Position numbers and translations under genes: made by a program. A stretch of DNA of 64,000 nucleotides, from NCBI RefSeq assembly GCF_019402665.1, contig NZ_VSST01000020.1, forward strand, positions 186,001 through 250,000, in the 5' to 3' direction. The notes under the pieces are model-generated. The model had not been told where the DNA came from, did not search any database, and was given only the letters and a program-made list of their open reading frames with translations. The stretch comes from Bradyrhizobium canariense. Its GTDB lineage: Bacteria; Pseudomonadota; Alphaproteobacteria; Rhizobiales; Xanthobacteraceae. This document shows, piece by piece, positions 52,754 through 64,000 of this stretch; the first letter of the stretch is position 1, and each line of letters begins with the position of its first letter.

Positions 52754-53845
52754 TTGGATAACAATTCGCCAATGCTGGTACTGGGCATCGAAACCACCTG
52801 CGACGAGACCGCCGCGGCGGTGATCGAGCGTGCGCCTGACGGCGCAGGCAAGATCCTGTCGAATATCGTGTGGTCGCAGGTCGAGGAGCATGCCCGTTTC
52901 GGCGGCGTGGTACCGGAGATCGCGGCCCGCGCCCATGTCGACCTGCTCGACGGCATCATCGACCGCGCCATGCACGAGGCCGGCATCGACTTCGCCCAGC
53001 TCGACGGTGTCGCGGCCGCCGCGGGCCCAGGACTGATCGGTGGTGTCATCGTCGGGCTCACCACCGCGAAGGCGATCGCGATGGTGCACGCCACGCCGCT
53101 GGTCGCGGTGAACCATCTGGAGGCGCATGCGCTGACGCCGCGCCTGACCGACGCACTCGAATTTCCCTATTGCCTGTTTCTCGCCTCGGGCGGCCATACC
53201 CAGATCGTCGCCGTCACCGGCGTCGGCCAGTATGTGCGGCTCGGCACCACCGTCGACGATGCGATCGGCGAGGCCTTCGACAAGGTCGCGAAGATGCTGG
53301 GACTGCCCTATCCGGGCGGACCGCAGGTCGAGCGCGCGGCGAAGAGCGGCGATCCCGCGCGATTTGCGTTTCCGCGGCCGTTGCAGGGACGCCCCGACGC
53401 CAACTTCTCGCTATCGGGATTGAAGACGGCGGTGCGCAACGAAGCAAGCCGGTTGGCCGAGATCACACCGCAGGACGTCAACGATCTCTGCGCGAGCTTC
53501 CAGGCTGCCGTGCTCGATTCCACCGCCGACCGGTTGAGCGTAGGTCTCAAACTTTTCCGCGAGCAGTTCGGCGCACCGCGCGCGCTTGTGGCGGCCGGCG
53601 GCGTCGCCGCCAATCAGGCGATCCGCGACGCGCTGCATGACGTTGCGAGGAAAGCCGGAACACAATTGATCATGCCGCCGCCGGCGCTCTGCACCGACAA
53701 TGGTGCAATGATCGCTTGGGCCGGCGCCGAACGTCTCGCACTCGGCATGACCGACACGATGGAAGCACAGCCTCGCGCGCGCTGGCTGCTCGATGCGAAC
53801 GCGACGGCACCGGCCGGATACGGCAAGACGCGCGCGGGATTCTAG
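52754..53845 (+). CDS. tsaD: tRNA N6-adenosine threonylcarbamoyltransferase
   Basis: TsaD transfers threonylcarbamoyl to A37 of ANN-decoding tRNAs, with TsaB and TsaE. The start is TTG at 52754, behind GAGAAGGGCGC; ATG at 52772 is also possible and matches many relatives. The 363-residue protein has the ASKHA fold with metal-binding motif [20 protein letters not shown], the Gly-rich segment [11 protein letters not shown] and [13 protein letters not shown]. Ends [12 protein letters not shown]. gpsA begins two bases after its stop, so the two are co-transcribed. Confidence 0.96.
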   Translation: MDNNSPMLVLGIETTCDETAAAVIERAPDGAGKILSNIVWSQVEEHARFGGVVPEIAARAHVDLLDGIIDRAMHEAGIDFAQLDGVAAAAGPGLIGGVIVGLTTAKAIAMVHATPLVAVNHLEAHALTPRLTDALEFPYCLFLASGGHTQIVAVTGVGQYVRLGTTVDDAIGEAFDKVAKMLGLPYPGGPQVERAAKSGDPARFAFPRPLQGRPDANFSLSGLKTAVRNEASRLAEITPQDVNDLCASFQAAVLDSTADRLSVGLKLFREQFGAPRALVAAGGVAANQAIRDALHDVARKAGTQLIMPPPALCTDNGAMIAWAGAERLALGMTDTMEAQPRARWLLDANATAPAGYGKTRAGF

Positions 53846-53847
53846 CA

Positions 53848-54828
53848 ATGACAGCGTTCCAATCGATTGCGGTGATTGGAGCCGGCGCCTGGGGCACGGC
53901 GCTGGCGATGGTGGCGGCTCGGGCCGGACGGAACGTGACGCTGTGGGCGCGCAATCCCGAGCACGCGACGCGAATCGCATTGAGCCGCGACAATCCGCGG
54001 CTGCCGGGCGTGCGGCTTGCTCCGGATATCGTCGTGACGAGCGATCTGGCCCTCGCCGCGCAGGCGGACATGCTGCTGATCGCGGTGCCCGCGCAGCATC
54101 TGCGCGGTGCTGTCAACATGCTCGCCTTGCACCTGGAAAAGCCGGTGCCGATCATTGCCTGCGCCAAGGGCATCGAGCACGGCACCCATAAATTCATGAC
54201 CGACGTGATCGCCGAGGCCGCGTCCCACGCGCAGCCGGCGATCCTGTCGGGCCCGAGCTTTGCCGACGATGTCGCGCGTGGTCTGCCGACCGCGGTCACG
54301 CTGGCGGCGAGGGACGAAGCGCTGGCCAACAGCCTGGTGCAGGCGCTGGGCTCGACGACCTTCCGGCCCTATCACTCCACCGATGTCCGCGGCGTCGAGA
54401 TCGGCGGCGCCGCCAAGAACGTGCTGGCGATCGCGGTCGGCATCGCGGTCGGGCGCAAGCTCGGCGCTTCCGCCCAGGCCGCCCTCACCACCCGCGCCTT
54501 TGCCGAGCTGACACGCCTCGGCCGCGCGCTCGGCGCACGCAGCGAAACACTCACGGGCTTGTCTGGCCTCGGCGATCTGATCCTGACCTGCTCGAGCCCA
54601 CAATCGCGCAATTTCGCGCTCGGCCTGGCGCTTGGCCGCGGCGATCAGCCGCCCGCCGGCAAGCTTGCCGAAGGCGAATTCACCGCGCCGGTCCTGATCG
54701 AGCTCGCGGCTTCGCAAAACATCGAAATGCCAGTATCGGAAGCCGTCGCATCGATCCTGACCGGCAGAAGCACGATCGACGCCGCGATCTCGGGGCTCAT
54801 GACGCGACCTTTCAAGGCAGAGGAATGA
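53848..54828 (+). CDS. gpsA: Glycerol-3-phosphate dehydrogenase (NAD(P)+)
   Basis: GpsA reduces dihydroxyacetone phosphate to sn-glycerol-3-phosphate, the backbone of phospholipids. From the ATG at 53848 it is 326 residues of normal length. The NAD-binding motif is [14 protein letters not shown], the catalytic Lys is in [11 protein letters not shown], and the signature includes SGPSFADDV and [13 protein letters not shown]. Gap to tsaD is two bases; it precedes the EVE gene, which starts at or just inside its stop. Confidence 0.96.
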   Translation: MTAFQSIAVIGAGAWGTALAMVAARAGRNVTLWARNPEHATRIALSRDNPRLPGVRLAPDIVVTSDLALAAQADMLLIAVPAQHLRGAVNMLALHLEKPVPIIACAKGIEHGTHKFMTDVIAEAASHAQPAILSGPSFADDVARGLPTAVTLAARDEALANSLVQALGSTTFRPYHSTDVRGVEIGGAAKNVLAIAVGIAVGRKLGASAQAALTTRAFAELTRLGRALGARSETLTGLSGLGDLILTCSSPQSRNFALGLALGRGDQPPAGKLAEGEFTAPVLIELAASQNIEMPVSEAVASILTGRSTIDAAISGLMTRPFKAEE

Positions 54829-54830
54829 AC

Positions 54831-55244
54831 ATGGCGTACTGGCTGGTGAAATCCGAACCATCGGTGTGGTCCTGGGACCAGCAGGTGGCGAAGGGCGCCA
54901 AGGGCGAGGCCTGGACCGGCGTGCGCAATTACACCGCGCGCCAGAACCTCGTCGCAATGAAAAAGGGCGACAAGGCGTTCTTCTATCATTCCAACGAGGG
55001 CAAGGAGATCGTCGGCATCGCGGAGATCGTCAAGGAAGCCTACCCCGATCCGACCGACAAGACCGAGAAATTCGTCTGCGTCGACATCAAGGCCGACAAG
55101 CCGTTGAAGATTCCGGTGACGATGGCGGCGATCAAGGCCGAGAAGAAGCTCGCCGACATGGCGCTGGTGAAATATTCGCGCCTCTCGGTGCAGCCGGTGA
55201 CGGCCGAGGAATGGAAGCTCGTCTGCAAGATGGGTGGGATGTAG
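54831..55244 (+). CDS. EVE domain protein
   Basis: The 137-residue protein opens MAYWLVKSEPSVWSWDQQVA, with ANTARQNL-type TARQNLVAMKKGDKAFFYHSN and AEIVKEAYPDPTD, the EVE/PUA-like fold that binds modified bases in nucleic acids or RNA. The chosen ATG at 54831 has an AGAGGA site spaced six bases away; an alternative ATG at 54825 overlaps the gpsA stop in ATGA. EVE proteins next to tsaD-gpsA are common in alphaproteobacteria, consistent with a tRNA-related role. Confidence 0.9.
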   Translation: MAYWLVKSEPSVWSWDQQVAKGAKGEAWTGVRNYTARQNLVAMKKGDKAFFYHSNEGKEIVGIAEIVKEAYPDPTDKTEKFVCVDIKADKPLKIPVTMAAIKAEKKLADMALVKYSRLSVQPVTAEEWKLVCKMGGM

Positions 55245-55254
55245 GCTTAGGCAC

Positions 55255-55330
55255 TGTAGCCCGGATGAGCGAAGCGATATCCGGGACTACTGCTGCGATC
55301 CCGCATGTCGCTACGCTCATGCGGGCTACG
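55255..55330. repeat. Palindromic element of the TAGCCCGGAT type, two hairpins
   Basis: It starts TGTAGCCCGGATGAGCGAAG and ends CATGCGGGCTACG. Two hairpins can form: GCCCGGAT / ATCCGGG, and CCCGCATG / CATGCGGG. The TAG stop of the minus-strand cyclase (55326-55328) lies within the last arm. Related to the element at 5359-5439. Confidence 0.85.
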
Positions 55331-56420
55331 ATATCGGAGTTCGCGTCTCCGGCAGCGCAAACACCTCGCATGGCGCGGCAATGCCGCGCAGCGAATGTGA
55401 TCCGAGCGCGATCAGAGGCATGTCCGTCTCGGCGGCGAGCGCGCCCGACGCCAGCACGGTTCTGCCGAGCGGCTTGCACAATCCTTCGAGCCGGCTGGCG
55501 AGATTGACGGCGGGGCCGATCGCCGTGAAATCGAGCCGGTTGGCGGCGCCGATATTACCCCACAGCATTTCGCCGAGATGCAGCGCCGCCCCGAACGCGA
55601 GTGGCGGCACACCTTGGGCACGGCGCTCCGCGTTGAGATACGCCATCCCGGCTTCGGCTGCGCTCGCGGCACGCAGAGCTGCATCGCACGCTTGGCGCGG
55701 TGACGCCCCGACCACCGGAAAGATCGCGAGCACGCCGTCGCCGATGAATTTCAGCACCTCGCCGCCGAAGGCGTGAACCGCGCCGGCGATGCGATCGAAC
55801 CATGCATCGAGCGCCGCGATGACGTCGGGAGGCGGATTGGTTTCCGACAGGAGCGTGAAGTTGCGCAGATCGGCATAGAGCAGCGCGGCCTGTATAGTCT
55901 CGCCGAGATCGCGCCGCAGGGGTGCCGCCAGCACCCGCTCCGCGCTGCGCTTGCCGAGATAAGCATCCAACGTCGCGCGCAACGTGGCACGCGCGGCAAG
56001 CACCGCAAGGGGCGTCGCGGCGAAACGCGCGGCCTGGCGCAATTGCTCGGTCTCGTCTGCGGTGAACGGACGCGGCCCGATCCAGCCGAGCAACGGCCCG
56101 TCAGGCCGTCCGACCAAATGTTCGTGCACCTCACCGTCCGCGATGTCGCGCAGCCAGCGGCGGCCGGCATCGTTGGGCGGGTCGGGCGCGAGGCCGCCTG
56201 GTGCGAAGCCGAGCGCTTCGATCACCCGGCCGTTCTCCGCGCGCCACAACCAGGTCCGCTTCGCGATCAGCGGATGCGGCACCTCGAGCGTCAGGCTGCC
56301 TGCCGCAAGCGGCACGCCGTCGGCGACCAGATGTGCGCCGAGGTCCGCGAGCAGGCGGTCGGCCCCGGCGCTATCGGCGGCGGCGTCGACAAGCCAGGCG
56401 AGCGTCGGAGAGAGGTGCAT
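55326..56420 (-). CDS. Class III adenylate/guanylate cyclase with short N-terminal region
   Basis: From the ATG at 56420 (GGAGAGAGGTGC upstream) the protein is 364 residues, with an N-terminal region of about 150 residues (TWLWRAENGRVIEALGFAPG) and a C-terminal class III cyclase domain. The metal Asp residues are in LLYADLRNFT and FIGDGVLAIFP, and the Asn/Arg substrate pair in IGPAVNLASRLE. The activity could be cAMP or cGMP synthesis. Its final codons and stop lie inside a palindromic repeat, so the extreme C-terminus may be variable. N-terminal function unknown. Confidence 0.87.
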   Translation of the reverse strand: MHLSPTLAWLVDAAADSAGADRLLADLGAHLVADGVPLAAGSLTLEVPHPLIAKRTWLWRAENGRVIEALGFAPGGLAPDPPNDAGRRWLRDIADGEVHEHLVGRPDGPLLGWIGPRPFTADETEQLRQAARFAATPLAVLAARATLRATLDAYLGKRSAERVLAAPLRRDLGETIQAALLYADLRNFTLLSETNPPPDVIAALDAWFDRIAGAVHAFGGEVLKFIGDGVLAIFPVVGASPRQACDAALRAASAAEAGMAYLNAERRAQGVPPLAFGAALHLGEMLWGNIGAANRLDFTAIGPAVNLASRLEGLCKPLGRTVLASGALAAETDMPLIALGSHSLRGIAAPCEVFALPETRTPIS

Positions 56421-56521
56421 GGCCCGATCATGACGATGCCAGGCCGTCTTTGTCACGGGCAATCCTTGACGGGCCGCTCGCGCGCCGCCATGTCCCAGTG
56501 TCAGCCCAGGGATGATCGCGG

Positions 56522-56977
56522 ATGACCGAACCGTTCATAGTGCGACGCGAGACCCAGATTGCCGCCCCACGTGCCACCGTTTTCGCTTACCTGACCGACC
56601 CCGAGAAGATTTTGAGCTGGATGGGTTCCGACGCGACCACGGAGCCGCATCCCGGCGGGCTATATCTGCTCAAAGGCATCGGCCCTCGCGGTGGCGTCGC
56701 CCGCGGCGCGTTCCGCGAAGTCGTGCCGGTGCATCGTCTTGCCTACACGTTCGGATGGGAGGGCGGCCAGGAAGTGCCGCCCGGCTCGAGCCTGATCGAG
56801 ATCGACCTGATCGAACGCGACGGCGGCACATTGCTGTGCATGACCCATAGCGGGCTGCCGACCGAGGAACAGGCTGCCGCCCACGCGACGGGATGGGCGC
56901 ATTATCTGGGACGGCTCACGGCGGCAGCCGCGGGCGGCGATCCCGGTCCCGACAACGGCGTTTCCAACAAGGCGTAA
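56522..56977 (+). CDS. SRPBCC/AHSA1-like domain protein
   Basis: The 151-residue protein opens MTEPFIVRRETQIAAPRATVFAYLTDPEKILSWMG, the first strand and helix of the START/AHSA1 fold, and shows EPHPGGLYLLKG, FREVVPVHRLAYTFGWE and TLLCMTHSGLP. The family forms hydrophobic ligand-binding cavities; many members are of unknown function and some modulate Hsp90 activity. It is short but full length for a single domain. Neighbours are unrelated. Confidence 0.9.
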   Translation: MTEPFIVRRETQIAAPRATVFAYLTDPEKILSWMGSDATTEPHPGGLYLLKGIGPRGGVARGAFREVVPVHRLAYTFGWEGGQEVPPGSSLIEIDLIERDGGTLLCMTHSGLPTEEQAAAHATGWAHYLGRLTAAAAGGDPGPDNGVSNKA

Positions 56978-56988
56978 CGACGCCGAGG

Positions 56989-58158
56989 TCAGACCGCCGC
57001 GGTCGCCACCACCTGCTGTAAAAGCTGCTCGCGCCTGGCCTGCGAGCGCTGGCCCTTCATGGTCGCGGCGAAGCGTTCGAGGATGCCGTCTTCGAACGCG
57101 GTGACGATGGTGTCGTGAACATAGCTCTTGCGGCAGATCGCCGGCGTGTTGGAGAGCTGATCGGCGGCGCCGCGGATTGCCTCCAGCACCTGCTTCTTGC
57201 GGCCACGCTGGCTGGTCGCCGGCGTGATCCGCGACAGCGATTCCACCACAACCGCAGAGGCCATCAGCGTGCGGAAATCCTTCAGCGAGATCTTGATGCC
57301 GGCGATCTCGCGCAGAAACGCGTTCACCTGTGTGGTGCTGACCGCACGCACGATGCCGTAGGGATCGCGATACTGGAACATGCGCTTGCCGGGAACGCCC
57401 TGCAAAATGCCGATGGCGCGCACGAGCTTGGCGGCGTCGCACTCCTTGCGCACGGCCTTGCCGCCCTTCGCCTTGAAGGTCAGCACGAAGCTGTCGTCTT
57501 CCAGCGAGACGTTGGACTTCAGCAGCGTGGTGGCTCCGCGGGTGCCGTTGAGACGGGCATAGGATTCGTTGCCGGGGCGGATCGCGGTGCGCGCGATCAG
57601 TTCGATGACGGCCGAGAGCGCGAACTCGCGGGTCGGCTCGTCGCCCGACAGGAACGCCGAGACCTTGCGCCGGATCTTGGGCAGCGCGCCGACGAGTTTT
57701 TCAAGGCGATGCGCCTTGCGTTGCTCGCGGACCTTCTCCCAATCGGCGTGATAGCGATATTGCAACCGACCCGCGGCATCGCGTCCCACCGCCTGGAGAT
57801 GCGTGCTTGGATCGGCCGAGTAGCGCACCTCGCGATAGGCCGGCGGCACCGCCATGGAATGCAGCCGCCGAATGGTGCGGGGATCGCGGATGTGGACGCC
57901 GTTGTGCCGCACGAAGGAATAGCCCTTGCCGCGCCTGATGCGGCGGATTGTCAGCTCGTTCTGGTCGCCGAGCCGCAGGCCCAGTTCCTTGGCGAGGGCC
58001 TCGACCGTCGCCGCAGGCGCCGCGTCGAACACTTTTTTTGGGCTGGGACGGCCGGAACCGGCCGGTTTCGGCCATTGTCCGAGGGCTTTGGCCAGCGCAA
58101 TGGCTGCAGGATCGGCTGAAGCGGGCCGTATCGTCCCGAGATTCTGCTGATCCATCAT
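56989..58158 (-). CDS. DNA topoisomerase IB (poxvirus-like)
   Basis: The 389-residue enzyme relaxes supercoils by a 3'-phosphotyrosine nick. Family landmarks are the N-terminal GKGYSFVRHNG-VHIRDPR-type segment with catalytic Arg, VELIARTAIRPGNESYARLNGTRGATTL, FKAKGGKAVRKE, LKDFRTLMAS, and the C-terminal catalytic Tyr in CRKSYVHDTI. Bacterial type IB enzymes of this kind are widespread in Rhizobiales. Either of two adjacent ATGs (58158, 58155) may start it. It is separated by 400 bases from acs, divergent. Confidence 0.93.
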   Translation of the reverse strand: MMDQQNLGTIRPASADPAAIALAKALGQWPKPAGSGRPSPKKVFDAAPAATVEALAKELGLRLGDQNELTIRRIRRGKGYSFVRHNGVHIRDPRTIRRLHSMAVPPAYREVRYSADPSTHLQAVGRDAAGRLQYRYHADWEKVREQRKAHRLEKLVGALPKIRRKVSAFLSGDEPTREFALSAVIELIARTAIRPGNESYARLNGTRGATTLLKSNVSLEDDSFVLTFKAKGGKAVRKECDAAKLVRAIGILQGVPGKRMFQYRDPYGIVRAVSTTQVNAFLREIAGIKISLKDFRTLMASAVVVESLSRITPATSQRGRKKQVLEAIRGAADQLSNTPAICRKSYVHDTIVTAFEDGILERFAATMKGQRSQARREQLLQQVVATAAV

Positions 58159-58558
58159 AGTCTTATGCCTTAGCCCTGTCTGTTATCGGTCAATGCCGCT
58201 GTTCTGATTTTCGTTCCAAGGGGTCTCGTTGGACCCGGGTTGGCCATTTAGGGTGTTCCGAACCGCATTGCGAGTCCCGAATCAGTGAGAGACGGTTTCT
58301 AAATACCTCTGCTGGGTGCATGGCGCTCTGCGCGGGCCCATTCCGACGATCTGGGTAAAGACCCGAAAGCCGCCCGTTGCCCTGTTTCAAAACTGCGACA
58401 GTCGCAAGAAGCGGCTTGATCCTCCGCATGGCAGGCTGCTCGCCGAAGGTCCAGCTTGTGCACCTTGTCGGGTCCGGTTAGCCCGACGCATAATCGGTTC
58501 AACGATCAAGTCGGCTCGCCAGTGGTCTGTGCTCGGCTTGCCGTATCTGGAGGGAAAC
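58159..58558. other. 400-bp divergent interval between topoisomerase IB and acs
   Basis: The region carries a candidate acs promoter at 58465-58494 and a possible stem GTCGGG / CCCGAC within it. Open reading on the + strand from 58316 is an extension of acs lacking family similarity. No other feature was seen. Confidence 0.6.
58465..58494 (+). promoter_or_regulatory. Candidate promoter for acs
   Basis: TTGTCG (58465-58470), an 18-base spacer and CATAAT (58489-58494) resemble a sigma-70-type promoter. Its spacer can form the GTCGGG/CCCGAC stem. It lies 65 bases before the acs ATG. Confidence 0.4.
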
Positions 58559-60505
<1,947 letters not shown>

Positions 60506-60956
60506 AGGCGGTCTCGTGCCCCGGACGCAGCGCAGCGCTCGTTAGCGGTGCGCTGCAGAGCCGGGGCCCATGCAACAGCAGACTCTGAGGCTTTCTGGGT
60601 CCCGGCCCTCCGTCGCACCGCTTCGCGCTTCGCCGCGTCCGGGACACGAGACCCATCCCCGCGTTAGCGCTCCCCCGAACAACGGTCGTTCACATCCTCA
60701 CGCACTTGTCAGGCCGCGCCCCGGCGGCCGGGCATCTTTCCCGCCGAGTGTTGTTTTCAGGTCATTTACTTTGTTTCGAACATTTCCTTTGTTCCCCCTG
60801 CTGGTTGGCCCTTGGCGGCCGTGCGTGGAAACCATCCGGTTAACAAGCGCGGTTAAGAATGTCCCCTAACAAGGACTTGCAACAAGGACTTGGCGAGCCA
60901 GCGATTGCCGGTTTTGCGTAATTTTGGACGGTCCGTTCGGGGCAGGGGGAAAATCG
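60506..60956. other. 451-bp interval with a repeat and the L,D-transpeptidase leader
   Basis: Contains the palindromic element at 60515-60648. The remaining 300 bases have no convincing ORF; they hold a tandem 13-base direct repeat (AACAAGGACTTG twice, 60868-60892) and end with GGGGCAGGGGG before the ATG at 60957. Confidence 0.6.
60515..60648. repeat. Dispersed palindromic element, CGTGCCCCGGAC family, copy 2
   Basis: Ends CGTGCCCCGGACGCAGCGC and GCCGCGTCCGGGACACG, with the inner GAGCCGGGGCCCA / TGGGTCCCGGC pair shared with the copy at 29785-29916. Confidence 0.88.
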
Positions 60957-61472
60957 ATGTCGATGAGGATTGCTGTGGCGCTGGCCGCCACCGTCGGGGC
61001 TGGGGTCTTGATGTCGACGGCGGCGCAGGCGCGGCCGGAAATGGTGGGGACGCACCTGGCCGACTATTCGCCGGGCACCATCGTGGTCAAAACCAACGAG
61101 CGTCGGCTCTATCTCGTCCTCGATAACGGCCACGCCGTGCGCTACCCGGTCGGCGTCGGCAAGTCCGGCAAGCAGTGGGCCGGCACCACCCGCATCGACG
61201 GCAAGTACCGCAATCCGGCCTGGTCGCCGCCTGCCGAAGTGAAGCGCGACAAGCCGAGCATCCCGGACGTTATCCCGGGCGGCTCACCGCGCAATCCGAT
61301 GGGCGTCGCGGCGATGACGCTGTCCGGTGGTGAATATGCCATTCACGGTACCAACGTGCCGGGCTCGATCGGCGGCTTCGTCTCCTATGGCTGCATCCGC
61401 ATGCTCAACGACGACATCACCGATCTCTACAGCCGCGTCTCGGTCGGCACCACGGTGGTCGTGACGCGCTGA
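60957..61472 (+). CDS. L,D-transpeptidase (YkuD domain)
   Basis: From the ATG at 60957 the protein is 171 residues with a signal peptide (about 1-24, ending AAQA) and a YkuD catalytic domain. The catalytic His is in AIHGTN, and the nucleophile Cys is in SYGCIRM. Such enzymes form 3-3 peptidoglycan crosslinks, or attach proteins to peptidoglycan; alphaproteobacteria carry many. A strong terminator follows at 61497. Confidence 0.92.
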   Translation: MSMRIAVALAATVGAGVLMSTAAQARPEMVGTHLADYSPGTIVVKTNERRLYLVLDNGHAVRYPVGVGKSGKQWAGTTRIDGKYRNPAWSPPAEVKRDKPSIPDVIPGGSPRNPMGVAAMTLSGGEYAIHGTNVPGSIGGFVSYGCIRMLNDDITDLYSRVSVGTTVVVTR

Positions 61473-61496
61473 TCGCCGGCATCGGGGTGAGACGGC

Positions 61497-61526
61497 AAGA
61501 GCCGCGTCTTTCGACGCGGCTTTTTT
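61497..61526 (+). terminator. Intrinsic terminator after the L,D-transpeptidase gene
   Basis: Stem GCCGCGTC / GACGCGGC (8 bp) with a TTTC loop followed by six T residues, placed 24 bases after the stop. Confidence 0.85.
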
Positions 61527-61527
61527 G

Positions 61528-62121
61528 TCACCAGAAGCGCCAACTCCGCGCGCACCAGCCGTCGCGATGGCCGCCATTGTAGCTCCGCGCGTAGCCGCCG
61601 GCGAGCAACGCCGCCGAGACATTGGCCGTACGTTTCGTCGCGACGTCAGCGAGAACGCGTCCGTATTTATCAGGTCCGAGATTGGTAATCGTCACGCCAC
61701 CTTGCCCGAGCAGATCGCGCAATGCGCGGGCCGCGGCTTCGGCCTTGTCGAGTTCTTCCTGGCAGGAGGCTTTCATCTCAGGGGCATCGATGCCGCGCAG
61801 GCGAACGCGCGCGACGAGGTCGCGGCCACCCTGCTGATGCACGCGCGCGAGAAAGGTGTCGCCGTCGATGGTGCGGATGACGTCGACGGGCTGGCGAGCA
61901 TCGGCATTGCCAGATTGCTGGAGGATGATCTCGGCTTCCTGCGACCGGCCGTCGGCGCCATGCGGAACGGGCCAGTTCGGCCCATGCCGAAAGGTGAGCG
62001 CGATCGCCACCACGACGCCGACCACGAACATCCACGGCAACAGCCCCGAGAAACGGCGACCGAAAGGCGAGCCGCCGAACTGCGGCCGATAGGCATTGGG
62101 ACGATCCTGGAAACGCATCAT
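61528..62121 (-). CDS. Membrane-anchored thermonuclease (SNase-like) family protein
   Basis: The 197-residue protein has an N-terminal helix ([18 protein letters not shown]) and a staphylococcal-nuclease fold: [23 protein letters not shown] with the catalytic Arg and Glu, and KYGRVLADV with the second Arg. The catalytic set of SNase is present, so it should cut DNA or RNA with calcium, outside the inner membrane or in the periplasm. Tail is short. It converges on the L,D-transpeptidase gene. Confidence 0.9.
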   Translation of the reverse strand: MMRFQDRPNAYRPQFGGSPFGRRFSGLLPWMFVVGVVVAIALTFRHGPNWPVPHGADGRSQEAEIILQQSGNADARQPVDVIRTIDGDTFLARVHQQGGRDLVARVRLRGIDAPEMKASCQEELDKAEAAARALRDLLGQGGVTITNLGPDKYGRVLADVATKRTANVSAALLAGGYARSYNGGHRDGWCARSWRFW

Positions 62122-62372
62122 TGCAGGCTAGGGCTGAGTCGGGGAAGCCGGCAAGGCACTTTCAAGACACCATCGGATGCCGACCTGGTGGTCCGTCGCC
62201 TGATCGTGGTCGCGGAGGTCCGGAACGTTGCTCCGTAGAATCGCACCTATGCGCGCCACGCTGTTCCGAGCACTCTCCAATCGATACCTCCTGTAGTTGT
62301 ACGGAGTTTGATCTTCAGCCGTTGTTTAGTATTAAGGTCGAGTACTCGGTATGCGTGTGGGGAGCGGCAAGC

Positions 62373-64000
62373 ATGGCATCGTTCAAGTTTCGCATCGGTA
62401 CAAAGCTCGGATTGACCGCGAGCGCGGGGGTCCTTCTCGTCGGTGGCATGCTTGCCAACCAGCTCGTCCGCAACGAGCAGATCGCGGACCTGAGCCGGCT
62501 GGTGGTCATCAACACCGCCAACAAGGCCAATGCCCAAGGGGCCGAGCTCGCAGTGACCCGGGCACGCCTCGCCATAGCGGAAATCGGATCCGCATCCTCA
62601 GCCGAGGGTCTCGGCAAACATCTCGAAACGTTGCGCGGCTCCATCGCCGCTGCCACAACCGAAATGGACGCCGCATTGGAGCGGTCCAGGCGCGCCGAAG
62701 CCAAAGAGCTCTGCCGCGAGGTCAAGATCCTGCTCGAGGCCTCTCTGAAGGCCGGCAACGATCTTGGCGAGGCACGTCGCACCGCCGTCACCGAATTCGC
62801 CGCGGCAAACCAGATCGAAGAAGCCTGGAACAAGGCTCTCGAGAAACTGCTGGCCTCGCCTGCACTCGTCGCATGGCAGAGCCGCCTCAACACCGAGGTG
62901 GCGTTGCATGAGGCCGACGCCTTGTTCAAGGCGGTCAGCGCGGCCGATTGGCATTTCACGGCGACCGGCGACGTCGCGCAGAAGGACCATATCGCCGGAC
63001 GGGCCGACGCCATGATCCGCGTTCTCAAGCAGGTTCGTCAGTCCGCCGGCGACAAGGATATCGCTGATGGAATCGACGCGCTCGCCGGGCTCGCGGGGCG
63101 CTACAAGGCGGCAACCGGCACAGTCATGAAGGCGGAGGAAGCGAAGAGGCGCATTTTCGACGAGCGGGTGCTTCCGGCCGCCAGGGAAATCACGACGCGT
63201 GTCGACAAGCTGGTCGCCGCCAACAATGAGTTTATGGCTCTGCGGCAGACCCAGCTCGTCACCGCGCTGGAGCAGGCCACCCAAGTCAGCCTGATCGTCG
63301 GCGTCCTCGTGATCCTGGTCCTGGCCGGCTCGGCGCTATTTTCGGTGCTGAGCATCGCCCGGCCCATCCGCCGCATCGGCGACGTGCTGCTGCAACTCGC
63401 CGGAGGCAACAAGGCCGTCGAGATTCCCTACACCTCCCGCGGCGACGAAGTCGGCGACAATGCCCGTGCGGCAAGCACGTTCAAGGACAATCTGATCCGC
63501 ATCGAGCAGATGGAGGCCGAGCAGAAGGATCAGGAGGCCGCAGCGACCGCCCGACGCAAGAACGAGATGATGAGGCTCGCCAACGCGTTCGAGGATGCGG
63601 TCGGCGGCATCGTCAACTCGGTTTCGATCGCTTCACAGCAGCTCGAATCCGCCGCCGGCACGCTGTCGGGAACGGCCGAAGAGACCGAGCAGCTTTCCGG
63701 AATGGTGGCCGCAGCTTCAGAGGAAGCATCCGCTAACGTCGGAGCCGTAGCATCCGCTGCCGAGGAAATGAGCGCGTCGGTCGTCGAGATTGGCCGTCAG
63801 GTCCATGATTCCAGCCGCATCGCCGGCGAGGCGGTGCAGCAGGCCGAGCGCACCGACGCCCGGATCAATGAATTGCTCAAGGCCGCAGGCCGGATCGGCG
63901 ACGTCGTCAAATTGATCACTGCGATTGCGGAGCAGACCAACCTTCTGGCGCTCAATGCGACCATCGAGGCCGCACGCGCCGGCGAGTCCGGCCGTGGGTT
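62373..64000 (+). CDS. Methyl-accepting chemotaxis protein (partial, runs off the window)
   Basis: The ATG at 62373 (GGGGAGCGGCAAGC upstream) begins a chemoreceptor of at least 542 codons, truncated by the window end. An N-terminal helix ([17 protein letters not shown]) and a second near 305-327 ([19 protein letters not shown]) enclose a roughly 270-residue helical sensor domain. A HAMP region ([22 protein letters not shown]) and the start of the signalling domain follow. The signalling-domain consensus is reached at [19 protein letters not shown] just before the end. The ligand is unknown. Confidence 0.92.
   Translation, partial: MASFKFRIGTKLGLTASAGVLLVGGMLANQLVRNEQIADLSRLVVINTANKANAQGAELAVTRARLAIAEIGSASSAEGLGKHLETLRGSIAAATTEMDAALERSRRAEAKELCREVKILLEASLKAGNDLGEARRTAVTEFAAANQIEEAWNKALEKLLASPALVAWQSRLNTEVALHEADALFKAVSAADWHFTATGDVAQKDHIAGRADAMIRVLKQVRQSAGDKDIADGIDALAGLAGRYKAATGTVMKAEEAKRRIFDERVLPAAREITTRVDKLVAANNEFMALRQTQLVTALEQATQVSLIVGVLVILVLAGSALFSVLSIARPIRRIGDVLLQLAGGNKAVEIPYTSRGDEVGDNARAASTFKDNLIRIEQMEAEQKDQEAAATARRKNEMMRLANAFEDAVGGIVNSVSIASQQLESAAGTLSGTAEETEQLSGMVAAASEEASANVGAVASAAEEMSASVVEIGRQVHDSSRIAGEAVQQAERTDARINELLKAAGRIGDVVKLITAIAEQTNLLALNATIEAARAGESGRG

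Noticed and set aside
58316..58558. Long N-terminal extension of acs
   Set aside because: It lacks similarity to acetyl-CoA synthetases and lies upstream of a good ribosome site at 58559.
60838..60856. TTAA pairs before the L,D-transpeptidase gene as a CtrA box
   Set aside because: The spacer between the TTAA blocks is nine bases, whereas the CtrA consensus requires seven.

Overview
The window is high-GC alphaproteobacterial chromosome, most like Bradyrhizobium or a close relative in the Nitrobacteraceae. This rests on gene content and order (sdhAB, long-form argG, folD/DUF167/YggT, hemD/COG4223/HemY, tsaD-gpsA), on several class III nucleotide cyclases, on an exact EcfG-type promoter and a CtrA box, and on many dispersed palindromic repeats between genes. 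No phage, integrase, transposase, plasmid replication gene, rRNA operon or CRISPR array was seen. About 63 protein genes and two tRNAs are called.

Layout. 1-5.4 kb: end of sdhA, sdhB, a hybrid histidine kinase and an SbmA/BacA-type ABC exporter. 5.4-10 kb: FkbM methyltransferase, VOC protein, a stress-type flavin-binding protein behind an exact EcfG promoter with a coupled proline-rich small protein, then a large OmpA-like envelope protein. 10-16 kb (minus strand): argG, a PAP2 phosphatase, a membrane protein, rlmN, an IalB-like protein and an SDR. 16-24 kb: quinone oxidoreductase, a Sel1/TPR-like membrane protein with a TAXI binding protein, YkvA, pterin dehydratase, a second membrane-anchored TAXI protein and a Tat-exported PhoD phosphatase. 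24-28 kb: a single-domain response regulator divergent from a Crp/Fnr regulator, then a tight three-gene unit: a divergent Lgt homologue, a radical SAM protein of the Tes/MJ0619 type and a small membrane protein. 28-38 kb: typA, amine oxidase, DCC protein, hydrolase, GNAT enzyme, ppa, folD-DUF167-yggT, tRNA-Ala(CGC), enoyl-CoA hydratase, class I amidotransferase, SDR. 39-48 kb: TerB-like protein, a minus-strand run of hydrolase, cytochrome P450 and nucleotide cyclase, an MFS exporter, two small Cys-rich secreted proteins, a polysaccharide deacetylase. 48.5-64 kb: tRNA-Thr(CGT), hemY-COG4223-hemD divergent from tsaD-gpsA-EVE, a second cyclase, SRPBCC protein, topoisomerase IB, acs, an L,D-transpeptidase, a thermonuclease and the start of a chemotaxis receptor that runs off the window.

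Most genes are housekeeping or envelope functions in short operons. The best candidate for an undescribed system is the 25.3-27.7 kb unit. A lipoprotein-diacylglyceryl-transferase relative that has lost some key residues overlaps a radical SAM enzyme related to archaeal tetraether lipid synthase, and both are coupled to a small two-helix membrane protein. This suggests a membrane-lipid modification pathway; the function is inferred, not shown.

All calls come from reading the sequence and translations. No database search was run, so family names rest on recognised motifs and start sites on ribosome-binding sites and family lengths.
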